A stretch of DNA of 64,000 nucleotides from Centroberyx gerrardi. Lineage: Eukaryota; Chordata; Actinopteri; Beryciformes; Berycidae. The stretch's first letter is position 1. Every line of letters starts with the position of its first letter. The notes under the pieces were generated by a model, which was not told the origin of the DNA, made no database searches, and saw nothing but the letters and a program-made list of their open reading frames with translations. The stretch is taken from NCBI RefSeq assembly GCF_048128805.1, contig NC_136016.1:20015176-20079175 (forward strand), given 5' to 3'. The translations under genes were made by a program, and so were the position numbers. Shown here one piece after another: positions 45,762 to 56,751 of this stretch.

Positions 45762-46765
45762 CTTTACCTGTCAAAAGTTGTCAAAAATGTACTAAGTTTT
45801 TCATTCTCTTAAAGCCATTTTGATCTAAAGGCTTATGCTTAAATGCTTGAAATTTGTTTCTTAGACAAATATAAATAGTGAAGTTGATCCTATGTATGAA
45901 TTTCTTTCCAAAGCCTTTGCCTTTCCATCAAGGCAAAGGGCGGCTACTTTAAAGAATCTAAAATATAAGATAGTTTTGAAACCCTCATCCTACCGACTGG
46001 GGTACCCGCAGACCCCAGAGGTATACTTTTTGTCATATCTCACAGGTGCTTTATTCTATCATTCCAGTTTTTCATGACTTTGTCAATCGATTTGTTCCTA
46101 ATGACTTCATATCATTGTTTTCTGTTTCTGTTTTAATTAGTGCTTTTTAAAAATACCAATGTATTGGGGTCCTGGGGGACCCCAGTCAAAAGCACCCAAT
46201 TCCGCCTATGCAGTTTTAATAGATGGAACTATTTATTGAGTTCATGTTTGCCACGGGTCCTAATTTAAAGTATCACACACTATCAGGGGGGGTAGGGGCA
46301 CTCTGTCAGTCATTTTGAAGGAGACAGACACAGATGCAGCAGACAGATTTCCTCATGCGCTCTGTCGACCCTAAATACTGCTCTTCCTAAGGTAAGACAA
46401 TGTTCAAAGTCAGAAATACAATACATCATTTAATTAACTGTAACTTTCCTAAAATAATAATAATCTGTTTTTTTTTCAGATGACATTAATTACATAACTA
46501 ATAATGTTTTGAGAAGAAATAAGTTAACATTTTGCTATGATGGTTGTTTCTTACAGTAGTTTATTCTTGGGGTCCCCAGGGACCCCAGTCGGTAGTTAAA
46601 TATGTTGGTAAGATGAGGGTTAACGCTTTTTTTGGTCACTGCATAATTCCATTTGTGTTATTTCATAGTTTTGATGTCTTTACTTTTATTTGAAAATGTG
46701 AAAAATAGTAAAAATAAAGGAACACTAATAAAGGAACATTGTGTCCAAACTTTTGACTGGTAGTG
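45762..46765. mobile_element. Tc1/mariner-type MITE interrupted by a TTAA-specific element
   Basis: The outer parts match 39,600-39,965 almost base for base ('taaatgcttgaaatttgttt', 'gcctttgcctttccatcaag', 'ttttggtcactgcataattc'). TA dinucleotides flank it. The copy is split by a 638-bp insertion at 45,982-46,619. The intergenic interval between LCMT1 and the first aquaporin holds no gene. Confidence 0.8.
45982..46619. mobile_element. piggyBac-type non-autonomous element nested in a Tc1-type MITE
   Basis: The ends are inverted: left CCCTCATCCTACCGACTGGG, right GATGAGGG with GACCCCAGTCGGTAG a little inside. The right junction is TTAA (46,620-46,623), continuous with the host MITE sequence. 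At the left junction about 7 bases of host sequence are missing. The host's uninterrupted relative at 39,8xx has TTAA at exactly this place. There is no transposase frame. Confidence 0.75.
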
Positions 46766-47433
46766 TATGTCCTAATGGATTGGAATGCATTGACCTATGA
46801 GAGGCTTGCATTTATATTACATAATTATATTTGATTTATCATTTTGATAAATTACCCAGTTTGACCTTGTACAGCCGTTTCATAAACCACTGTTAATGGC
46901 ATGTGGCCATGTGATGGCAGGCTAGACACAGATGTGAAATGTTCTTTAAGTGTACGCCTGACTTGAATTTGAGATTATGACAATTTTACATGCTTATATT
47001 TATATATCCTGAGGTATTTGTCATTGAAAGAATAATGTTTACTCACTGTTAAGGTGGGTATTAATATACTTACTCTTGATTTCACTGGTATTAATGAAAC
47101 AATAGAAGCCTTGCTGTTCTCATCTTTATCTGTCCATCAATGTTCTCTGATAGTCAGCAACACCAGTTGCTAATCATTTTTATGAGCTCATAGTCTTTTC
47201 GTGGGTTAGTGCCAATAAGTATGAGAGCATAAACAATTGCAGGAAGGTGGGGCATCAGGAAAAAAATGGGGATGTGCGTATGTCCTTTATGCATTAGAAA
47301 AACTCCCACAACTCATCCTAAGACTACCTAAATGTGCATACATAACATTCCACTTGACCAGAGCACCTAGAGCAGGCAGTGGCTGACCGGTGATCCTGAC
47401 ACTCAGCACATACAGCTGCTTTTCCAAGTCAAG

Positions 47434-50242
47434 ATGTCAGTGACAGAATCCAAGTCTGAGGTCTTCACCATAGCCGGTGCTGATACAGGAGAGACGACAA
47501 CAGAGAAAGGCAAAAACAACCCGAAGCAGAAGATTTGCACCATCTATGAGCAGTATGTCCAGCCGTGCCTCGCTGAGCTGTTTGGGACTACGCTGTTTGT
47601 GTTTGTGGGGTGCGCATCGGTCATCGGGAACGTGGGGGTGCAGGGCTCCATCCAGCCTGCAGTGGCTCATGGACTGGCGCTGGGAGTGCTGATCATGGTG
47701 CTGGGGCAAATCAGGTAAACACTAATGAAATTTTGTGTTCACTAATGTTTGATATTTGATCTGTAAGGCTGATCAATTCTCATTTCCATAATATTGGAAA
47801 GGCCTACATCATATAATCTTAAGATTTGTCTTATGAAATTCCTCCACAAATCTTCTGTATAGAATAGAATGAAATGTATAGCATTTGGTGGACTCTTTAA
47901 TCCAAAAGAAGTAAATCTTAGTGTTTGCTTTAACCTCTTTGGAGTACCAGGTGGGTGGAGTTTACTGCATTTCTAATAATGTCAGGTAAATTGTGACAGC
48001 AGACAATACTTTCAAATGCTTTCCTGCATCTATTTAACCTCCATAGTTTTGTCCTGTGTGAGACCCATATCTGGTACTCCAAGAAGGTTAAAACAAATAC
48101 AAACAATCATTTGCAAATGCTGTTTTAACCCAGGTCTTATGCATACGTGTCATTATCATTATCACTTTTTATTACCATTCACATGACATGCATTTACGTA
48201 TCTGCTTGTGAGGGACATAACAGTAAAGTTTATCATGTTGTTTTTAGTGGAGGGCACTTTAACCCCGCGGTGTCTCTGAGCGTCTACCTGTGTGGAGGGA
48301 TGGAGCTGACCCTGCTGGGGCCCTACGTCCTCGCTCAGCTGTCTGGGGGGATGATCGGCGCTGGTTTGGCTAAGGTAAGAAGAAACAGACTGTACACTAT
48401 GCATTGCATAATAGTCCGCATTGCATTTTTCAATAATCTGGCAATTAACCACTGCAGAATAGATCATTTTTGAGTATCTCACAAACAACTGGTATTACAA
48501 TTCTTCATTCCTGACACAAGGTAATGTGAAGCTGTGATATAAGTGATATTCTTTTTTTTAATATATATATACAGTATATATATATATACTTTATTGTGTT
48601 ATTCAAAAGTCAATTACATTACTAGGTTTAACAATTCTTACTGTTCAGACACATTTTTCATTTATTCATTTTTATGCTGTAGGATAAAGAAAGAAGTGAA
48701 GTGGGAAAGGCAAAGAAAGAGAAAAAATGATATGTGATATTCACTGATTACATTATCTCAGCCAAACCCATTTCAAACATTACTCCTATAGAATGGGAAT
48801 AAATGGAAAAGAGAGATGTCATATTGATCTAATTCTAATGTTCTTTTCGTTCTGCTTCCAGGCTATTTACCCCTCCCCGATGTTCATGGTTTCCTCTGGA
48901 GGAGCCTTCAACGTGGTGAAAACCACCGGCGCTCTGGGCGGAGCCACGGTGGCAGAGATGATGATGACTCTGTTCCTGACCACGGTGGTGTGCATGGGGG
49001 CCGTCAACAGCCGAACACGTTCACAGTCGGCTCCTTTCTGCATCGGCCTCACGGTGACAGCCAGCATACTGGCTGGGTAAGGACTTCAGCAGAACCAGGG
49101 GTGTAGCTAGGAATTATGGGTCCCTATGCTCAGAAAGTTGACTCTGGGCCCCCCTCCTCTTGTCGCCACACCACCATTATTCCAGCTAGGAAAAACATCT
49201 ATATGTCTACCCATCCACAGCTCAAATAGACAATAGACATAGACAATTATCAGACGCATCCCTAATTGAAATGAATGGGTTTTGGGCGTTACCCTGATCG
49301 AGCTCATCAGCTGTCATCATAACCAAACTTTCACCAGTATTCCTCTGTTCATTGCTGTGTGTTGTCTGTTGTTTCAGAGGGTCGGTGTCTGGAGCCTGTA
49401 TGAACCCGGCCCGAGCGCTCGGCCCGGCAGTGGTGGCCAACTACTGGGACCATCACTGGATCTACTGGGTGGGACCCACCTGTGGCGCACTGCTCACTGT
49501 CAGCTTCATTCGGTAGGTATACAGTGGGAGCATTCAGGGCAGAAATTGTTTGAAGGCCACTTTTACTATTTTAAAGGCAGACTAAATTTTTGGAACAGAA
49601 TAAAACCTCTAAATGATGGTTGGTTACTTGCCAAAGGGACTAACAAAACTTACCATCTATAGCCAAAATTTACCAGCATTTGGTAAAGCCTAGTGACTTT
49701 TAAGATTAGAACATATGTCTGAAATTGCCATCTGCTATTGGCAAAGATCAGCCAATAGCAGATGGCAATTTCAGTAGCATGCTTTTCACCATTAGATGTC
49801 AGGCTTTACACAGATTTGGGTTTGTGGTTTAGTTACTCTTTAAACCTCAGTGGGCGGGGCCAAAGAGCAACAGTTTTTCAGAACAGAAGTTAGCTAACTA
49901 GCAACTTCCTCTCTCTTGCCTCTTTCGCTGGGTTTCAATCTGATGTTACTTAACCAGAATTAATTTTTAATTCTTTGACTCAATATACACAAAATGACAC
50001 AATATACCGATGACTGAGGTATAGGTATATCACAGTATTTGTATTGGTAATGTTTACTTGGCTATATTAGTTGAATCAAGCTATTATTGATGATGGAATG
50101 TGATTTATTAACATGGCTGTGAATCATATATAGCATGTATGGCAATGATCCAACTTCACTGTGATCTATTCACTAATTTAAAGTATTTCTCTCATGCAGG
50201 TTGCTGTTTGGTGACCAGAAGACTCGAGTCATGTTGAAGTGA
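47434..50242 (+). CDS. aqp8a.1: Aquaporin-8 paralogue 1 (water/ammonia/peroxide channel)
   Basis: Five exons: 47434-47714, 48248-48374, 48862-49076, 49378-49512, 50200-50242, giving 266 residues. Six membrane spans and two pore half-helices are recognisable. The first NPA lies in [18 protein letters not shown] (Asn99-Ala101) and the second in [16 protein letters not shown] (Asn217-Ala219). The constriction residues His79 (QPAVAHG) and Arg220, plus Cys215 two before NPA, are the AQP8 signature; Cys at this place is the mercury-sensitive site in AQP8. A 46-residue polar N-terminus precedes membrane helix 1 and the C-tail is very short ([10 protein letters not shown]). Family role: passes water, ammonia and hydrogen peroxide across plasma or inner mitochondrial membranes. 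It is tandem with the gene at 52,458. The choice between paralogue names is made on gene order. Confidence 0.94.
49719..49774. repeat. Perfect 24-bp hairpin in aquaporin intron 4
   Basis: The left arm (49,719-49,742) and right arm (49,751-49,774) are perfect reverse complements of 24 bases separated by an 8-base loop AAAGATCA; the arm begins CTGAAATTGCCATCTGC. No target duplication is evident. Confidence 0.85.
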
Positions 50243-50466
50243 ATGTCTAATTTATTAAAAAGGGGGTACCTCCCAACTTGTTCGATGACAGCTTTTCCGT
50301 TTGGATGTTATATAAAAGGTTTATGCATTACACAGAGAATTGGATTGTAGCCTATTACTTAAATTTGTGTGTAAACATATTTTGAGTGCCTTTGGATCGG
50401 CTCCCTTTGCATTCTGAAATGTTAGCTTTTTTAAATGAAAATTTTGAATTATATATTTCATGTTGC

Positions 50467-50472
50467 AATAAA
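50467..50472 (+). terminator. Polyadenylation signal of first aquaporin-8 gene
   Basis: AATAAA lies 225 bp after the stop codon and is followed by GTGTTTTATGG and TGTG-rich sequence. Confidence 0.65.
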
Positions 50473-50852
50473 GTGTTTTATGGTATGGTTGTGATCCACT
50501 GTGATACTATTTATGTGGACTTTATATGAGTTTGGCAAAGGCAAGAACAGTTTGAATGGAATTTTGATAATAAATTATATACCTTGAACAAATGATCACA
50601 CTTTTCTGTTATCTATTTACAGACTTTTTATAATCATTGTTTGGTTCAAAGTCCTTGAATGGAAAACCATGCTTTGATAGTTTTATTACTTAAAAGATGG
50701 TGCAAGGACAGGGCATTGTACTACACAATAAAGCTAGATTAGAATCATAAAGCAATGCCCTTGGATGAAACATGGCACTGTTTCATTACTTACAATGAAT
50801 ACTGAAAACATTTACATTCCAAAACTATGCATATGCATCCTGATAAATGGAC

Positions 50853-50907
50853 GAGGATGATGATGATGATGATGAGGATGATGATGATGATGATGAGGAT
50901 AAGGATG

Positions 50908-50945
<38 letters not shown>
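50853..50945. repeat. (GAT)n-rich trinucleotide repeat
   Basis: It consists of GAT units with GAG and AAG interruptions. It sits within a block where a longer motif ('atgcatatgcatcctgataaa') recurs at 50,827, 51,013 and, diverged, 51,247, each followed by GATGATG words. Poly-Asp and poly-Ser open frames here are not genes. Confidence 0.85.
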
Positions 50946-51459
50946 AATTTGCACATAGCAATGTCCACCTCCTTCATTAAAATTAATAATGAAAAGATAT
51001 GCTTTCCAAAACTATGCATATGCATCCTGATAAATTGATCATACTGACAGTAATGATGACGATGATGATAATAATGAAGAAGATGGATCAGCACCATTGC
51101 TGCAGTCCTTTTAAACCGACGTCACCTCATTGCATCTATGTAACATTGTGAGAGTATATAGACACATACACACATAGGACATAGGACATTGCATAACACT
51201 TTTTGTAGCTCCTTAATTACATTGAATAACGATTTGTGACAAAATGTATGCATGTGCATCCTGACAAAGTGATGATGATGAGGATGATGACTGATCAGAC
51301 TCAGACTCAGAGTCTAGTATTATAATCCCTGTAGGGCAATTGGTGTGCAGCAATTTACAATACAAAACACACACACCCATACATGAACATAATACAAAGG
51401 GTCACAATTGCATGTGGTAAAGTGCTTAGTGCCTATGCTGCTGTAGGACTTCAAGGTCA

Positions 51460-51800
51460 AGTTTGTTTATTTATAAAGCCCTTTATCACATGCATGTCTC
51501 AAAGGACTTTACAGAGAATGAGGCTAACTAGATCTAACTGATCAAACATCAGGAAGTGCAGAAGACACACAAAAACAGATTATAGCAAGACAAAACAGCC
51601 TAGCTATTCTACATAGCCTAACCTGCCCGGCTCCACCAGCCTTAGACCCTCAGTGCATGCAAGGAAAAACTTCCAAGAAAAATGGAAGAAAGCTTGGACA
51701 GACCGAGTCACAGAGCGATCCTCTACCGGGACGGCTGAGCATGCAATAGGTGCCGGGACAAACAGTAACAATAACGTGGGCGATAATGACAAGAGAAAAA
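51460..51800. repeat. Retroelement-derived interspersed repeat between the aquaporins
   Basis: It contains 'tttatttataaagcccttta', 'tcaaaggactttacaga', 'ccagccttagaccctcagtg' and 'gatcctctaccgggac', hallmark phrases of a widespread fish repeat. It has no frame. The rest of 50,500-52,457 shows no gene. Confidence 0.55.
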
Positions 51801-52457
51801 CAGAAAAACTTCTCCTTCTCCTTATGTACTGTTTAGTAAATTGATGGCTGAGGGAACGAAGCTATGTTTGTATTTATTGGTCCTAATCTTAGGCAGTTGC
51901 TATTGGACACCTGAGGACAGAGAGAGAAATTCAGGATGAATCTAGGGCAGCGCTTGGATCCCTCTAATTCTGATCTGACCTGATCTGCACCCATTGACTG
52001 TGGGACGGCCTTGAGCAGCTCGGTTTAAACATTATCAACCCTACGTCTTAAAAAAAGGTCACCTTGATGATTTCTTGGAGAGCTGTCAGATTTGTCTCGA
52101 CTCCATCTAAAGACAAGCTCAGGTAGGCGGAAAAGAGTTGAAGATCAGAATCAGTCTGAGGTCAAGGTACTGGCTGGGGGAACGCATTGATATAAGAAAC
52201 CTTCCAATATCTTTCGCCTTTGATGTTTTATGATCTGTGATGCAATACCAATCCAGCCTCCCAACTGTTGGCTGTGATTATAAATGATCACAACACCTTC
52301 CTGTGCCCTTCACTTAGTCTGCAGGCTGAGTCGAGGAGGTACTGGAGGTGCACAGGCAGGCGAAGAGCTATCTTTCTTAACGAGATCATCTGTGAGAGCT
52401 TTCCTAGAACCCAAGTAGAGTCTCTCAGGAGTAAAACAAAACCTGAGAACAGCCACG

Positions 52458-54211
52458 ATGGGAGTCGAGAAAATGGAAATGGAGGACACAGACTCTACTC
52501 TGATGGAGAAGGGCAAGAGGTCGCCCATTCCCAGAGCTCCCAACAAGTACGAGAAGCTGTTCCAGCCCTGCCTGGCCGAGATCGTGGGGACCATGTTCTT
52601 CGTCTTCATCGGCTGCGTGTCTGTCATCGAGAACGTCCCGGCAGCTGGCAGGGTGCAGCCGGCGCTGGTGCACGGCCTGGCAGTGGCAATAATGGTGGCA
52701 GTCATGGATAACATCAGGTAAAGCTTGTTTTTGTTGTTCAGAATCATATGCTCTGTGAAAATGGCATTGCATTTACAGTTTGTCTTCTCAACCACAGAAT
52801 GAAGGAATGAAGGAATGCTGCTTTATGTTTGTGTGCAGTCACTGAATACGTGTTGAGTCTTATCTTATCTTTGTAGCATTATCATTAACCCCACACACAA
52901 GTAATACATATATGCATAGTTTGAGTAAAATGGATCTCCTGCAGTTTGCATTGTCTCTGCCTTTTAAAGCCACAGTCTTCCACTTGCTCTCAGCCTTTTC
53001 TCTGTTGCTTCTCTCTTTTCCCAGCGGTTCCCATTTCAACCCGCCCTTCACCATTGCCATCTACCTGTGTGGAGGCATGGAGTTGATGATGGTGGGTCCG
53101 TACCTCGTCAGCCAGCTGATTGGAGGAGTGCTGGGGGCTGGAATGGCAAAGGTCAGTTGGAAGCCGATTTGAAAGGAAGCACAGAGATAAAGCCGTTCAT
53201 TATCCGTAGTGAAATTGCACAACAGTATGATTCTTGCAGGATGTGATAAGATGCATGTTTGGACACTTTTGCACACACAGCTGCATGACTTTAACTATGA
53301 AGTTGACTGTGAATTCCTTGGGGAAGACAAATGCATATTTCTCACCCCGATCTTTCACAGATAATGGTGCCTGCAGACCGCTACTTCAACGCCACAGGAG
53401 CGGCGTTTGATATCCTCAAGTCAGAAAACCAGCTGCCCGGTGCCGTCTTTGGAGAGGTTGCCATGACCTGCTTGGTCACCATGGTGGTGCTGCTGGTGGC
53501 CGTCAACAGCAAGACCAAAACACCCTTGGCTCCTTTCCTGGTGGGCTGCACCGTCATCATCAACATCCTGGCTGGGTGAGATAAGAGAGCTTCTGGGAAA
53601 GGGCTGAGACCTGAGTTACTGTTGTATCCCCCATAGAATGTGTTATATGTGTGCTAGACATGTCACATCATTGTTATCTACGTCTGTGTTACATATTATT
53701 ACACTGAACTTGATTAAAATTGAAAGACTCCCCACACTCCCCAAAAAACAGCTACTATTTCTATATCCAACTATCCTTTAATTGGGTCAATGACAAATAA
53801 GTTTTTCAAAATGGAAAAAAAAAGCTGACCAGAAAAAAAAAGACCAAAAATGGATTTCAAATGCAATTTGAAGTCCTTGACCCAGTTGCTGGACTAATTC
53901 TGCTGTTTCCTGGTGCAGGGGCGATGTGTCAGGAACTTGTCTGAACCCTGCCAGGGCTTTTGGCCCGGCTGTGATGGCCAACTACTGGACCTACCACTGG
54001 GTTTACTGGGTGGGACCAATAGGAGGAGGCCTGGTGGCTGCTGCATTGCTCAGGTAAGAGAAGGCAGAATGGATTGGATTTTGTCTCTTCATCATGGGCT
54101 AATCCTCAAATAAATCAAATGACAAGAGAGATAACACCAAAATCGAAATGTCTCTCCTCTCTTTGCAGGCTCGTTCTTGGTGACGAGAAGATACGAGTCG
54201 TTATGAAATGA
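52458..54211 (+). CDS. aqp8a.2: Aquaporin-8 paralogue 2 with NPP in the first pore motif
   Basis: Five exons with the same phases and nearly the same sizes as the upstream paralogue: 52458-52717, 53025-53151, 53361-53575, 53919-54053, 54169-54211, giving 259 residues. The pore signatures are His72 (QPALVHG), [18 protein letters not shown] with NPP instead of NPA (residues 92-94), [16 protein letters not shown] (NPA 210-212), Cys208 and Arg213. These numbers coincide with human AQP8. Six membrane spans are visible. A polar 35-residue N-terminus precedes helix 1. It is an expected plasma-membrane channel for water and small solutes. Two AQP8 genes in tandem are normal in teleosts. The 2.2-kb spacer and shared intron phases indicate tandem duplication. 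Confidence 0.94.
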
Positions 54212-54427
54212 TCGCACCTCTTTTGTATGATAATTAGCTCCATTCTTACTCTGAAGACAATGAAGCTGGAGACTTTGTGTGTTTGAAACTCGGCACACCA
54301 GCAGATGTCAGTAGATACTTGTCCATGTCATGTCATGCCTTAACGCCCTGTAGCCTTTCTGTTGTTAATAGTTTTCTTATTTCGCTGATGCCAGACTGCC
54401 TGCTCTGTAGATCATGTTCCGGAATGA

Positions 54428-54433
54428 AATAAA
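54428..54433 (+). terminator. Polyadenylation signal of second aquaporin-8 gene
   Basis: AATAAA lies 217 bp after the stop codon. It faces the convergent alpha-globin gene, whose own signal is at 54,631-54,636 on the other strand, so the two 3' ends lie only about 200 bp apart. Confidence 0.65.
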
Positions 54434-54630
54434 GACATATAGACAAAACATGGGTGATCTCCTCATTTGTTTCCCCGCCTACAAAGACCATAAAGAAAGG
54501 CTGTAAAATACTTTGGATCAGACCGTTGAATGATATTATTGTTTGAGGCTGGCGCAGGTATAAAGTCATAAAAGCACTAGAGGCCAGATATAAATGACAG
54601 ACAACCTTATCAGTTATGTTTATTATGCAA

Positions 54631-54636
54631 TTTATT
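54631..54636 (-). terminator. Alpha-globin polyadenylation signal
   Basis: TTTATT on the plus strand reads AATAAA on the minus strand, 77 bp beyond the stop codon, the usual short globin 3' UTR. Confidence 0.75.
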
Positions 54637-54712
54637 CTTTAATTTTTCACCAAGAGTTACAAGGCCATGTAAGGTATTTCCAGCTGGAGCAGGAATCCCT
54701 CCTGGCTGCGGC

Positions 54713-56629
54713 TCAGCGGTATTTCTCAGACAGAGCCAGAGCCACATTGGCCAGGAACTTGTCAAAGGCGACGTGGACCTCCGGGGTGAAGTCATTAGGG
54801 AACATGATGGCGAGCACCACGAGGATGTTGTGGTTCAGGATCTGTGGATGAGAGAGGAACCAATTTATAGCAAAACAAAGCCATCTTTACCAGTCCTTTA
54901 GTGGAGTTTGAAGTCTTAAAAATCCAATTTTTCTTAAAACAAGCGAAGAAATGTGCTAATGGGGTGAGGCAATGTCACTTCTTTACAATGTAAATTAATT
55001 TGTTTCAACAATTTTCTTGAATCAAGTCAGATTAGATTCATACTAGTGGAGGGATCTGCCTTGTTCCAAGATAGGATCGTTTTAAGAAAATCTGACTGAA
55101 TTGGAAACACGTGAAATTATCTCGCTCAGCTGGCAGATTATTTCGTTTGTTTAAGAAAAATACGTTTTTGAGAATGAAAGCTTGACTTTATGACTTGTTA
55201 AGGTGGAGATTTCTGCAGCGCTCCTGGGTAATTTACGCGCAAAGTACCCGTGTGTAAAAGCCAGTTAGTTTTGTGCGTTTCGATGAGACCGAATCTGAAC
55301 TGTAATTATGAATTTAAAGTCAATCTCAGTACAAGACAGTCTACCTTTGCCGGTGTGTTTGAGTCCTGTCTCACCTTGAAGTTGGCCGGGTCCACCCGCA
55401 GCGTGAAGGCGTGCAGCTCGCTGAGCTCCAGCAGGCCGCCACACAGGTCGTCAATCTTGGCCACCGCGTCGGCGACTCCCCCCATCACCACCTTTCCGTG
55501 GTTCTTCACCGGGGCGGACTTGGGGCCCAGGTCTGACCAGTGGGAGAAGTAGGTTTTGGTTTGCGGATAGACGGCGATCATCCTGCCGGGGTGGAGATGA
55601 TGAAGCTGAAATCAGTTACAAGTGGTCGACATTTGGAGGGCTAGTCTGATTTCGAATGAGCAAACTAGATCTACGACATATGTATTTAAATGTATGGGCT
55701 CCAGTGGCGCAATCGGTCAGCGCGCGGTACTTATAAGACAGTATCCTGCAGAGTAATGCCGAGGTTGTGAGTTCGAGCCTCACCTGGAGCAACGAACTGC
55801 TTTTGGTTAATAATTCACAGACTAAATTGGAAAGAGACGCAGCACCAGGAATACAAGTTTACGTTTATTTGTAAGCAGTATTGGGGGTAACTTGTTACTT
55901 TGTAACGCGTAATAGTATTCAGATTACTTATTTGTGGTAACTAGAAACTTAATGCGCTATTTTCAATTGGTGTAGCCTACTTGGTTATTAATTACTTTTT
56001 AAAATTAGAACTTCGGTACTTTTATTTTCCTTTCATACCTATTGTTGCATTTTTGTGGCATCACGTGCCAACAAGCTGCTAATTTAAAGGCAGTCTAGTC
56101 TGCTTAGTATAAATGAGATTGTCTTATACTGTTATAAAATCCCAAGACCAAAGCTTTTGCTCTGATTAAATAATGACACAATTGACAGCACGAGCCATAT
56201 TGCAACGGCGTGTTTTTGAAGTGGGTAACGCAAAGTAGCCTACTGTAATGAGTTACTGTTAATAGAGTAGCCTAACTTTGTAACTTAACCAGTTCATGTC
56301 TAAGATGTAACGAATTAAAGTAACGAATTATTTTTAAAAGTAACTTTCTCCAACAACGTTTAAGAGACAGTTGGCGGCAGACGCAGCAGGCATCACGATC
56401 ACCTTCTGTCACCTTCTACCAGGTGAACCACTCCTTAGCTGCATAGACACATGGTATTATACAGCATGTCATAAAAACAAACATTCTGATATTAATTTCC
56501 TTTCATTAAACCCTGGGTGAAGCGTCATGGTTACCTGGCCAGAGCGGCAGCACCGATCTGATCCGCTCTCTTGGAGATCTTGGCCCACACGGCTTTGACG
56601 GTCGCCTTGTCTTTGTCAGTCAGACTCAT
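54713..56629 (-). CDS. hba: Alpha-globin (haemoglobin alpha subunit)
   Basis: Three exons: 56629-56535, 55582-55375, 54841-54713, giving 143 residues, the usual fish length. It begins [20 protein letters not shown] and ends ALSEKYR. It binds haem and oxygen in red cells as part of the alpha2-beta2 tetramer. The distal His is in PVKNHGKVV (His60 counting Met), the proximal His in [13 protein letters not shown] (His89), and [11 protein letters not shown] is the conserved C-CD region. Splice points match the universal globin pattern. Intron 1 is 952 bp, enlarged by a tRNA-Ile gene (55,698-55,791) and an interspersed repeat. It lies head to head with beta-globin at 59,110. A member of the LA globin cluster by neighbourhood. 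Confidence 0.97.
55698..55791 (+). tRNA. tRNA-Ile (anticodon UAU) with a 20-nt intron
   Basis: The acceptor strands GCTCCAG (55,698-55,704) and CTGGAGC (55,784-55,790) pair perfectly, with discriminator A at 55,791. The D arm, a 5-bp anticodon stem (CGGTA/TGCCG), anticodon TAT at 55,732-55,734 and a canonical TTCGAGC T-loop are all present. A 20-nt intron (55,736-55,755) follows position 37, as expected for eukaryotic tRNA-Ile(UAU), leaving a 74-nt tRNA. Internal A and B boxes are intact and a TTTT terminator follows at 55,801. It reads minor AUA codons. The gene is nested, in opposite orientation, in alpha-globin intron 1. Confidence 0.95.
55876..56357 (+). repeat. GTTAC-rich interspersed repeat in alpha-globin intron 1
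   Basis: It starts CAGTATTGGGGGTAACTTG and ends GTAACTTTCTCCAACAACG, an imperfect inverted pair resembling a DNA-transposon terminus. The interior matches the reverse complement of 28,436-29,150. It has no frame. Together with the tRNA it accounts for the unusual length of this globin intron. Confidence 0.65.
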
Positions 56630-56721
56630 GTTTGGTCTCTCTGCTTCTCTTCCCTGAATCAGATGATGATGCCGTTGGGTTTGTTTTGACGGTACTAGCT
56701 GCCAAAACAGCAGGCCATCTG

Positions 56722-56751
56722 CTTAAATTCAGTTGGCTGGGGGTCCCACCC
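56722..56751 (-). promoter_or_regulatory. Alpha-globin proximal promoter motifs
   Basis: Reading toward the gene on the minus strand there is GGTGGGACCC (56,751-56,742), CCAGCCAACT, a CCAAT-like word (56,740-56,731), then GAATTTAAG, a TATA-like word (56,730-56,722), about 95 bp before the ATG. The order and spacing suit a globin promoter, but the words are not perfect matches. Confidence 0.45.

Noticed and set aside
50825-51097. Poly-Ser and poly-Asp open frames
   Set aside because: These come from the GAT trinucleotide repeat, not from a gene.
52268-52795. 147- and 161-codon frames overlapping aquaporin exon 1
   Set aside because: They are shadows of the aquaporin reading frame on other frames and strands.
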